Assembly (NCBI GenBank): GCA_022695795.1 | Contig: MU404091.1 | Coordinates: 62,001 to 126,000, forward strand | DNA: 64,000 bases | Reading direction: 5' to 3' | From: Biscogniauxia marginata | Taxonomy: Eukaryota > Ascomycota > Sordariomycetes > Xylariales > Xylariaceae | The notes under the pieces: model-generated | The model's database searches: none | Told to the model about the DNA's origin: nothing | Seen by the model: only the letters and a program-made list of their open reading frames with translations | Translations under genes and position numbers: made by a program | Part shown: positions 23,664 through 34,024 of the stretch, one piece after another | How positions within the stretch are numbered: the stretch's first letter is position 1 | How the letters are laid out: the number at the start of each line of letters is the position of its first letter

Positions 23664-24751
23664 GGGAAGACAAGTAGAGGGACAGTCGCCTTGATAGCCG
23701 CCTCCAACAGATAGCATCAACGTGCAGGGTTACATTGAACGCCCAGCACACGGCTAAGGGTCCGCCCATTCTCGTATTTAACTAATTTATGCAGTTGCCC
23801 CCTTGCCCCAGGTTCCCTTAGTCGGTTGGTATTGGCTAGCGTCCCAAATACATACATCATCGTTGTCGCCCAAAGAGGCAGTCAGTCTACCATGGCCTGA
23901 TACGGAGAATTAGTCTCCCGCTGGCTAAAGGAAGGTTGAAATCCCAATCTAGAAGTATCGCGATGACTTATATCCGCGCCAGTCGCGACTGTGAGTTCCA
24001 AGTTGACCGCAATTATCGTCTTAAAGTGAGCAAAAGCGAGTCGTAAGGTGTACAAGTGACGAAGAATCGCTACTAGGAGAGCGTCTAAACATTCTGGTTA
24101 AGAGCTTCCGATTTAGGAAATCAAGTTGCTTGGTTAAACCCCTCTGAGAAAACACTAGGCAAACTCTGGCACTTAGAATGCTTATAACAGTCTCTTCGGG
24201 TCTGACAAGGTGCATAAGAGTTTAGTAGCATCCCGAGCAATCGGCGTGAGAAGGGGGCAGACTTTTTCACGTACATGTACGTATATATATATGAATAAAA
24301 TAATAACCCTGACTCTCGCACCTGAAACTACTGGTCGTATAAATTAATATCCCTTTAGATGGGAGACAAAGAGAGAAAAACTATTCAGAAGGTAGTTTAG
24401 AAGCATTACAACCTATCGTTGATATCGTACTGAGAATTGAAGTATTCAATATAATAGTCCAACCCGGAATAAGCTATTTATATAAGAAATTACAACATAT
24501 TGCGTGATAGAACGATGGAGGTGCAAATAAACTCACCAACCTAGTATCAAATCATGCTTCCGATGTCGCGACAAGGAGCCCCTCACTGTGGCGTCACCAT
24601 CGTGCTCAAGCTATAATAGCTTCTTTTCCTTGCTAGGTTATAAACACATCTCGGCCTCGGTAACATTGATGTAAAAAGTGAGCGTGCAGAGAAAACTGTT
24701 TCTCAGGAGGCCATAATCACTTAGCAATTTGCATCACGTTTCACTAGGATA
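23664..24751. other. Divergent intergenic region
   Basis: Separates the small secreted protein gene (-) from the SDR gene (+). Frames at 24021-24321 are not supported. Confidence 0.4.
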
Positions 24752-25929
24752 ATGGCATCGGGCTCAATCAACTCGAGTGACCTTTTTGGCATCCAAGGTC
24801 TTGTCGCTGTTGTTACCGGCGGGGGGAGCGGTACGCTATCCGCAGCTCGCATGTCCTAGGCATTTGACTAAGTATACACAGGTATCGGTCTTATGATTAC
24901 GCAGGCTTTAGAGGCTAATGGCGCGATTGTTTACATCATTGGGCGCCGGAAAGAAGCCCTCCAGAAAGCTGCCAGCACCGCGGTAAGTTATGAAGGGTAT
25001 CGAAATACCAAATCCCACATCACATCCCAGTTAGCCTTCTAGTATAGGCATACCAGATATAATCGGAGAGAAGAATATTTAGGTTCGAGCATTTTCGATT
25101 GGACTACTCGCTGTTCGTCTGACTAACGCCTTTATTCTCCGGCCACCAGAAGCATGGAAACATCCGGATAATCCAGGGGGATGTGGCCAGTAAAGCCGAT
25201 CTCGAACGTGCTGTTTCGGAAATCAAGTCAGCCGAAGGCTACGTCAACGTGGTTGTCGCGAATTCGGGCATAACGGGCCCGACGCTCGCGGGGCTCCCTA
25301 AGAACCCCAGCATCTCTGACTACCAAAACCACCTATTGAACTGGAACTCGGACGAGTTTACGAACACATACGTGGTGAACGCGGCTGGTGTGTTCAACAC
25401 CGTGACGGTGTTTCTAGGGCTCTTGGACGAGGGAAACAAGTGCGGGACTCTCAAACAGCGAAGCCAGGTCATAGCGACTAGCAGCATCGGCGCTTACAAC
25501 CGAGTGCCGCTGTTGGGCTACGCGTATAGCAGCTCCAAGGCTGCTGTTGTTCATATGATGAAGCAATTCGCCACCAGCCTAGTGCCTTTCGGTATCCGGG
25601 CCAACGTCATTGCACCCGGAAGTAAGGATCCCCCTCGTTTCCGTTACCTTCAAGCAGCATTCTATCGTCGAGAACCCACTGCCAATTGAGAATTCCTGGT
25701 ATGCTAACAAGGATATGTAGTCTACCCTAGTGAAATGACCGAGGACCTCATCAAGAAGGAGGGAGGGAAAACATGGCCCAAGGATTTGGTCCCGGAGGAG
25801 AGGCCAGGTGATTCTGAAGATATGGCAGGCGCTATACTATTTCTAGTGAGTAGAGCCGGTGCGTATATCAACGGGAATGTGCTAGTTACCGACGGTGGAA
25901 GGTTGGGGGTGCTGCCGTCTGCATACTAA
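24752..25929 (+). CDS. Short-chain dehydrogenase/reductase (SDR)
   Basis: Exons 24752-24830, 24882-24982, 25150-25621 and 25721-25929; 286 residues, all phases consistent and no stops. The last intron has a clear GCTAAC branch. The N-terminal TGGGSGIG motif (residues 22-29) is the NAD(P)-binding Rossmann loop. VVVANSG (about 94-100) matches the NNAG/NSG motif, and ATSSIG (about 169-174) supplies the catalytic Ser. YSSSK (186-190) is the catalytic Tyr-x3-Lys, and IRANVIAPG follows. The C-terminus (EDMAGAILFLVSRAGAYINGN, then VTDGG) is standard for classical SDRs of about 250-290 residues. The substrate cannot be told from sequence. Its neighbours suggest a role in a formerly larger oxidative pathway (P450, ALDH). 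It appears functional. Confidence 0.9.
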
Positions 25930-27059
25930 TAACTAGATTTCACATATCCTTCAGTTGAAATTATTACTGAGAAGGGAAGCTCAGGTGATGTTATTCAGAA
26001 ACTGCTAGAGTTGCAACGCGAATGAGTGACTTGTGAGATTTCCGTGGTTGACATTTTACGAGTAGATTGAAAATACGGAGACAGGCGAAGTAATTATATA
26101 AATCGTCAAGGTACACTAACTTCAGTTTTAATATAATAGGTATCTAGGTATGCATTATTAATAACCTGCTGCTCTCCCCGAGTTTGACGGTCAACAGACT
26201 GCAGGTTGGACCAAAAAAAATACGTGAGAGGTGTGAATAAAATGGTCTCTAAATTTTATGCCTGGATTATTCGTCGGGATCCATTTTCACTTGAAAATAC
26301 AGGACTTCAATGTAGGACAAGCCTCTTAGATAGGGCATGGAGTAGATGGATAGCGGTGGATCGGCCCCTTTCACGTTCCCGTGACAGGTCGATTCGTCAC
26401 ATTGCATCTGGGATGGAGATAATGGGCCGTCAAAGAAGCGGTTAGTGGCGTGTGAAGTCTAAGTTATTGTCAGGAGTAGCGTTTTACTGTATCATGCCAA
26501 CATGTCGTTTTCCACTGTTGCGTACCTGGTATATTTGAAGTCTCCAGTGTCCTCGTCTACTTCTTCGGACACCCAAAGCCATTCCTATTAACTAGAAGCC
26601 TATAGCTTTGTGGCGGAGAGACTTTAAGCAAGTGGTAGAAGGGTTCTGGGAGGATGTGATTTGGGATGTAACGATACCGATAGGCGATTGTTCACATAGA
26701 TAGGTACGCAAGGCTTGAAACTTTCTAATTGTTAAGGCGTGGACGCTAAAGAGCGAAGAAAAGGCTTTCCCAAAAACATCAAAGAAAAAGAAATTTAAAC
26801 ATCGTTGCATATGTAAGCTGCAAGGTACCTATATACGCGCAGGCAGCTATTAAATGAATACTTAGGAGGTATGTAGTTACTATCACATAAGGTTAGTTCA
26901 AGCCAGGTATAACTAAGTAGGTAGTGTATTTTATATTTTACGAAGCCTCATGTTATAATACATACTACAGTCTAGGTAGCAACTATACATAATGCTCTCT
27001 CTATCTCTCTCTCCCTGTCTCTTTTCTTTTATCGACCTTGCGTCTGTTAAGTCATCGCA
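25930..27059. other. Intergenic, AT-rich
   Basis: Nothing recognised. Short frames at 26206-26445 and 26592-26810 are unsupported. It ends in a TCTC-rich simple stretch (about 26993-27026). Confidence 0.45.
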
Positions 27060-27434
27060 CTAGTGCGCCCCGGTTCCATCGGTGTGCCTTACCTGGAAGA
27101 GCTCTTTCTTATGTTTAATGCGTGCCCGTAAAGCCGTGCTGGCCTTTTCATCCACAATACGAATGTTCAAAGCTTCCAACTTCTCGCAGCGATCCTTGAG
27201 TAGTGGCTCGACGAAGAACAGGTCACAACTCGGGCAGCTGGTCGAGGTCTTGGCATCGAATGGTCTAAAACAGACGAGGCACGTCGGGTTGTCAGTATTA
27301 CACTTCGGGCAGTTGTGTACATTGGGCGAACGATGGCCGGTACGGGAAAGATGGTGATCGAGAATCCAGCTAAACTTGTGAAAACATGGGTAGGTACAAG
27401 TCCCCGCAAGCAGGCTAACTCTGTCAGAAGCCAT
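27060..27434 (-). CDS. Small CxxC-rich (zinc-ribbon-like) protein
   Basis: Single-exon frame of 124 residues. It has four Cys pairs: C13-x3-C17, C42-x2-C45, C52-x2-C55 and C67-x2-C70. CPKC, CLVC and CPSC have zinc-ribbon spacing, and several His and a basic C-terminus (RARIKHKKEL) follow. It probably binds zinc and may bind nucleic acid or protein, but I recognise no named family. No signal peptide or membrane segment. The regular Cys pattern is the main reason to believe it is coding; it could be one exon of a longer gene. Confidence 0.55.
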   Translation of the reverse strand: MASDRVSLLAGTCTYPCFHKFSWILDHHLSRTGHRSPNVHNCPKCNTDNPTCLVCFRPFDAKTSTSCPSCDLFFVEPLLKDRCEKLEALNIRIVDEKASTALRARIKHKKELFQVRHTDGTGAH

Positions 27435-28657
27435 TAGGAAAATCAGTAAAGCTCTAGGGAAATGATTATATGTGTCGGCTATTGGTATACTGTGGTTTGG
27501 ATATATACAAGTAATTCTTACCTATTCACCCTCAGATATCAGGGATAGCCAACGGACACAGCTCAGTGGCTATATAGATTTTCATCTCCCTAATTCCTAC
27601 AGCTTTACGAAGAATTTAGATGAATGCCATTGTATAGAATTATCAAGAACAGTGCATTTCATTGATTTTATAGTTCCTTTGTTCAGTATAATACCTTGTT
27701 TCCTTTGTACCCGCAACCTCTCTCCCTCTCCTTACAGGCAAAGACTGCAAGACATGTTTAAAGAAATGTTATTTATCATTTTTCTCCACGAATTTCTATT
27801 AGTTTGTACTACTTGCATGATCGGAGCTTGGTGCTGACTTTATATTTCTTTGTAACTGTGTCAAAGTCATGATTTCAGCTCCTACCATTTCCTATGTTTG
27901 CGGGCACTATATGAGCCTAATAAAAAAACGAACCTCTTCATTGAAGGTTTCTTTCTTCGTGAGTGTGCCCCTCCCTCCGATACTAGGTTAGTAATAGCCT
28001 TTACCTCGTCGAAAGCCCATATATCGTGTCTCTCTCACTTGTAGGAAACCCCTATGTCCCCGAAGGAAATCGCTACTTCGTCTCAAACTTGGGCTGAGTT
28101 ACGAGTATTCATCCTATGTTCTCTTTCTATTATGCGGAACAAGACGCTAATTCCTTTTCTTCCCATATCCGATGATCACTCAAATTAATCAAGGAGTAAG
28201 CCATCTTGGCCATTATGTCGACTATCGCATTACGTTCATACCAGCCTCGTATTAGTTCCTTTAGACCAGAGAATTTATATAATCCAAAAATTTTCTTTTC
28301 CATTGATATTGGAGAAGGTGTGAACGCATAACAAGAATTATATATCCTTTATATAGTGTCAATAAGTCCGAACATTATCTAAACTAGCTAGTACCCTCGA
28401 ACACCTAGATGCGAAAACCGCTAAAATGAGAACGATTGTCTCTTGGGCCCTATGTATAGATAAAGCAAAACGTTATGTGCTGGTAACTTGAAATTTGATA
28501 TTATGAATTATATATATCCACGGACTACGTACCCTAGCCGTAGCTAAAAGGTCTAGTAATCTTCGTAGGCTTCATGGGTTCATGCCGTCATCACATCCAG
28601 GACTGCGGCTCTGTCCCGATCATTATTCTCGTACAGGTTCCTTCGCTGCAGTGTTCA
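27435..28657. other. Intergenic, AT-rich
   Basis: A 121-residue plus-strand frame at 27472-27837 has hydrophobic stretches but no family resemblance and AT-driven composition, so it is not called. Otherwise empty. Confidence 0.4.
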
Positions 28658-29597
28658 TTATGATGGTTTGATCTGCCACGGGTGTTTTACGGCTTCTTCC
28701 CAAGGCATCGGGTCTTCCGATGCAAGCTCAGTGGCTGTTTCTCGACGGGAAGACGGCGCTCTTGAGTGCGAACCGATGAGTTCACTCGGAGCTCCGGAAT
28801 GAGTCGGACCTCTGGGGTATTTCCGACGTCGAAATAGATACCACGCTACGAATCCTATCACAAACCCGGCAGCTGCCACTCCAACTGCGACGCCCGCAAT
28901 TTGGCCTGAATTGAGGCCTGAAGTATTGATCATAGGTTCAGTGGTAGCGTTCGGTGCAGACGAACTGGTTAAGGAGCTGGAACTGGCCGTGAGCGTCTGA
29001 CCTAGCGATGACGCCGTTGAAGTCTGTATTTGCTTAGTATTGGTCGGCGCGTACGTGATGAGAGTAGGCGCAGACTCACTGGCTCTGCGTACATAACCGC
29101 CAGCGCGAACAAGTGCTGGGTAGACTGCATATTTCTGGTCTGCACTGTGAGCGTATTCACTGCAAAGTCTGTTTGCGTGACAACCATCGTCCCAGTGGTC
29201 CCATATTGCGAAACGCAACGGAACATCTCCCCATGAACTCCAGGGCTCCATGTCGGCGCCTGGCAGCTGTATGGATAGGCACTGCAGAGCAAGACGTCAG
29301 CATGGTCTCAACATCCACCAGGATTTTCCACTTGCGAGCATACGTTGGACAGCAAGTGACTGCACCTGAATCCGCATCTTGACAGGCTGAAGTATATTGG
29401 GGCGGGCACGCTGTGCCTGCGTAGGTCAACGATGCATCCCACGTCGACGGGAAGCAAGCTGATATTTGCGTCGGACCTCCTAGAACGGTTCGCGCATCGC
29501 CAGCCTTCATATTATACTCCCATATCCAATAGTCACCTGTCCGAAGACAGCCCGCTTGGGTGGGAGTCCAGCTGGCCGGTAATGTTGGTGTTGACAT
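28658..29597 (-). CDS. Single-pass membrane protein with Cys-rich N-terminal domain
   Basis: Exons 29597-29344, 29281-29080 and 29023-28658; 273 residues with consistent phases (GTATGC and GTGAGT donors; CTGCAG and ATACAG acceptors). Residues 1-150 form a Cys-rich domain (GCLRTGDYWIW, SACFPSTWD, TACPPQYTSAC, AVTCCPTAYPYSCQ, MFRCVS). A Ser/Thr-rich linker and a single transmembrane helix near residue 195-217 (IAGVAVGVAAAGFVIGFVAW) follow, with an RRRK stop-transfer and a cytoplasmic tail of about 55 residues. The layout resembles the many Pezizomycotina surface proteins of Cys-rich ectodomain, Ser/Thr stalk and one helix; some are wall-stress sensors, but this one has no WSC motif I recognise. 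Odd point: no cleavable signal peptide is visible at the chosen ATG, so an upstream exon may be missing. Confidence 0.7.
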
Positions 29598-31113
29598 GGT
29601 AGGCTGACCGTTGCATTCAGACGAATCGAACTATTTAGGACAAGACGCTCTGCAAACATAAAAAGGTTCTCTCATCCTGTCCAAGGCTTGTGCAGGGTCT
29701 GTAACAGAAAGGATCATCATATTTAAATACGACGTATTTGGTGCCGGTTAGCGCTCGCTGGGTGGGACTACCCTTTCAGCTTGCCAGGATGCCATGTCTA
29801 GGCATTCCTTATGCCCCCGTATTAAGATATATACCAGACGGAGGGCAGGATTTAGTACCATTTAATAAGTGTCACAGTAGTACAGCTTACTTCTTTTCGG
29901 TAACTGTCTCTTGAAAGCCTCTTGTGCCTCCCTATAGATATCAGATTGACGTAGGGCTCGTGGATTATGAGAGAAATTGAGAGAAAACCGAGCCCCAAGA
30001 GCGAAGTAATCGACAGCAATTCATACACAATGCTGACAGGTAACCGCCGGCCTGATATCCTGTGTCTCAACGCCTTAAGAATTTTTTTACCATTAAGAAA
30101 CCGAAACCAATCAACTCAAGTCATTCTACTATTTTACGTGACGCGAGGTCGCCCCTTTGCTGCTGTGCCTTATATCATGTAAGACGAGCCATCTTATTGT
30201 CTTGTTTGATCCGCTTTTTCGCCTTGGCCATGTCAGCAATCGCCCAAGGATTGCGCTGGAACAACCAAAACTGTATAGGGGGCTGTAAAGAAGAGGAACA
30301 CTAGTCAAGACAATTTGCATAATGAATTGTATCTCACCTAATCGCAAACCGTTGCCGGGAAGCTCTTTGGTCATCTGAATGGCATTACACCAAATGCCAA
30401 ATGCGTGTCGGGCATCAAGGTTCTAGTTGAGGATCTGATCAGGGGAAGACAAAGGCCAGACAGTAGGGGGCTTGGCACGAAGATGATATCGGAGAAAAGT
30501 CCTTGATAGAGTAGTTCGCATACTGCTGACGCAGATCACAACCGCATTGTGCGCAGATACTTTGGTCAACGACCTGGGAGAAAACATGAATATATATAAT
30601 ATTGTCGCATAGATGATAGAGAGATGAATAGGGGAACTACACGTATTAGACGTAGGTCAATCTAACTATGATATATTGCACATCTATTCTCGCCCCCCCT
30701 GGGTAAGATCGGAACGTTGGGGCTATAACTTGACGGGGGCTACTTCATTTCTAGAATAGGATAGGTTATGTATGCTAACAAGCAAATCAACAATCTGCTA
30801 CGACCGTCCACACACAAAGAGTACATCCCCTGGCACGAAGCGGGCAGAAAGCGGGCGGCTAGGAGTGCGTAAATCAATCTAAAAAGCCTCAAGGCAGAGA
30901 TGATTTCTACTGCCAAGACTGAAGTAGAGCAGAATGATGGATCTTTAGGATAACGTGAGCTATTCAGGATGGCTCTGAGCTTGAACGAGTATGGGGTGGC
31001 ACGTTTACGTGCTACGCCGTAGTTTTTGAGATCGACTTTTGCACAAGCAGCTCGTCGCTCACGTATTCACGGTACATCTTCTATCTTCGACATACTAATC
31101 TCCTTGCTCCCTA
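29598..31113. other. Intergenic, AT-rich
   Basis: No gene recognised. Small frames at 29852-30374 overlap on both strands without domain support. Confidence 0.45.
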
Positions 31114-32097
31114 TTATACGCCGCTCGCGAAACTCTTCCCTCCCATCAGCTTATCGAACTCTCCACAGGCCGTCAACCCACACAGCTCGAAGCAATCCCT
31201 CAGACCGCCGTCTATCCGCCCGTCTTCGGTGTACCTCTCTCTCACCTCGCCCGTGTTCTTCAGCTCCCGGCAGAGCTCGCGCATGCCCAGGTAGACGCTC
31301 GTCATGCCGACGATGGGCCAGATGACGATCTTGTAGCCGAGCTCCTTGGCCTCCCCGGAGTTGACCAGGGGGGTCACGCCGCCGCCCACCATGTTCAAGA
31401 AGCACGGCGTCGGCGCCAAATCCCTTACCGCCCGGGCCATCTGCTCCCTCGTGCGCACGCCCTCGAGGAACGCCACGTCCGCGCCCGCCGCCACCGCGGC
31501 CCTTAGCCGCCCGACGCTCTCCTCGTAGCCGAGCGACTGCAGCGAGTCCGTCCGCGCGATGATGACGATGTCGGAGCCCATGCGCTCGCGCGTCGCGGCC
31601 GCGGCCCTGATCCGGGCAACGTACGTCGCGGTGTCGACGAGCTCCTTGCCCGTCAGGTGTCCGCAGCGCTTCGTCGTCACTTGATCCTCGATGTGGAATC
31701 CCGCCACCCCCTGGAGGATGTACTTCTCTGCCGTGCGGGCGACCATCAGGGGTCCGCCGAAGCCCGTGTCCGCATCCGCGATCACCGGTATGTCCCTGTC
31801 CAGCCCCGCGATCATGCCGGCGTTCGTCGCCATGTCGTCTACCGTCGTTAGACCGAGGTCGGGCTGCCCGAGGCGGGATGCGGCGGTGCCGGCGCCGGTC
31901 TAAAGATACCCTGTTAGCTGCGCCACCCCCGGGAGTTCGTGTCAGCCGCAGCAATGATTTACCATGTACAAGGCATCAAAGCCGACATGCAAGGCCATAC
32001 GCGCCGTTAATCCGTCGTGGACTCCCGGACAGACAATGATCTTATCTGGGTCGGCCAACATCTGCCGGAGTTTGGTAGCAGATCGTGTTTGCGCCAT
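31114..32097 (-). CDS. PEP mutase/isocitrate lyase superfamily enzyme
   Basis: Exons 32097-31963 and 31899-31114; 306 residues, phase 0 junction (GTAAAT donor, TCTTTAG acceptor). Fold landmarks are in order: CPGVHDGLTARMA (about 23-35), ADADTGFGG (86-94, metal-binding Asp), HIEDQ (114-118), KRCGH (122-126) and IIARTDS. A KRCGH loop with Cys124 points to the lyase side of the family (2-methylisocitrate lyase, dimethylmalate lyase, oxaloacetate acetylhydrolase and relatives), which cleave a C-C bond next to a carboxylate using Mg2+. The length of about 300 residues is normal for non-ICL members. I cannot assign the substrate. Exon 2 is strikingly GC-rich inside an AT-rich region, unlike its neighbours. 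Confidence 0.85.
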
Positions 32098-34024
32098 CGT
32101 GAACCGTCTGTGTAAGTATATATATATATATATATCAATCCTACCAAAGGCCGTATATAGACCCCTAGCTAGTTTTGAGAAGGGAGATCGTCACACCTTG
32201 AGACTTCGCAAAAATCTGTATATCTTCTACAATCAAGACCTTGATATAAGCATCGTAATTTCACCTTTGTTCCATCTCCGTTCTCGGATCCATCAATATA
32301 GCTTTCCTGTTGGTATCCGTTTTATATCCGTAGGTACCGCAAGCTTAAACCCAGGGTGTGTGATGTCTTGTATCAAGCACCATACCCACACGATCTAGTC
32401 ACAGGAAGCGGCTCATCCGAGAGCTTGTCGACTTCATCATCGACTTCAAGTGGGGTAATAAATACGGGAATGCTAGGGAGCCACTGGTACCGGCATGCTA
32501 CGTCAAGCGGCGCTATTCAACATGACTCTAGTGCGCACGTCTGTGGGGATCCTCCGACGTCACTTACCGATGGCCGGCGGCAATGTGTGGGGGGAGTCCC
32601 ATCTATCGGTGTGGTCCCTTCGGAATCATGCATTTACAGTAAGGCTCGCGCCGCTATATACGTGGGATGGGATGAAACTAGGATAACATGTCTGGCGAAT
32701 AGTGTCGAGAGTATCATGTACTCAGCCAAAGTGAGAGCAATCGACATATATTTCCCTAAACTCGACTAGGATGAAAGAACCTCGCTAATTAATATTATAT
32801 ATTAAATATTAGCGTTAAACGTAGGCACTTCGATATGGCAAAGAGCACCTCGGGGTGTCAAGAACGTAGAACTCCACTAGTTTAAATGCTGAGAACATAC
32901 GGCACCCCTTGATCATTCTCTAGTAACATATGTTGAAATATTAGCCTCTAAGCTAAGGCGCATAATGCATTTCCCCCTGATTTCTAAAATATATAGGCAG
33001 TTACCTACATCCCTTTATTGAAAAGGTTGCACATTAATACATTCTATCGGAGGCTGGTCATCTCAATAGAGCATGCAAGACGAAGACAACACATGGAATA
33101 ATTTAATAGCCCTTCTATAGACTAGAGGAAAAACATGTCTTGTTCAGAACTGCAGTATAAGGCTCGCAGATCTTAGTCAAATTCCTACCTGACCCTAAAA
33201 AAGTTACCTCACAGTAACTACTCTATTAGAAATTCAAAGGGGAATGGAGGGTTGTAAGAGGGATAGCGACACGTAGCATAATCTAAGAACCGCTCACGAT
33301 GAGTACGTGTCACAGATCAGAATGATATGTGGCTGGTCAATGGTTCACTAATTTCTAGATTGAAGGGAGGAGGGACAGAATCTCAAACCTCACAGGAAAA
33401 TATCCATCCTATATAGATACCCTCTTGCAGTTATTCTACGTGACGTAAAGTTGAGTGCTCATACCGCCCTTATCCCCTGACCCGTTCCGATTCCCTCCTA
33501 CTAATCTCAACACCAACAATGCCCGATGAAATTCTAGCTCCCGCCACAGGCATAGCTTCTAGTCTTTCGCTGAAGGATGGCAGTGGTGTACACCGATGAT
33601 GGGGGTTTCACTAACCCTGCCCCCGAGGACCCCGAGGTGACTGGGGATTGGGTTGGGGCAATGTACACCAACCCATGTCGCAACTAGGCACATCGGGCCT
33701 TGTTAAAAGAGGTGATTAAATGGTCCAGAGTAAGGTAAACGGATTTTCTTAGGATTACTGTATCAAGTGTTGAAGTAATAAGTAAACAGACTGTCCAGTG
33801 CTTTAGGTAGCATCATCTTCTTCACCCAGTAGGTACTTTACCCCAAAGCTATCCTTGAACCTTCCTCCCATCAGATCCAAAGGCACGGGCCTTTCTTTGT
33901 CCCAAGCCCATCTCGCTACCCAAACCACGATCGTTAGAGCTATCCAAGCTACGATAATCTCACCAAAATCTTGATTCTATTCCCAAATTCAGCTCTAATT
34001 CCGCCGCGCTTGCAAGCCTTTTAT
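32098..34024. other. Intergenic, AT-rich
   Basis: Holds the upstream region of the PEPM/ICL gene, including a TA microsatellite at about 32112-32133, and the 3' side of the MFS gene. Frame 32356-32769 has no recognisable domain. No gene called. Confidence 0.45.

Noticed and set aside
31151..31954. 267-residue Arg-rich minus frame overlapping the PEPM/ICL gene
   Set aside because: Shadow frame of a GC-rich exon; its composition (Arg, Gly, His) is an artefact and the overlapping frame carries all family motifs.
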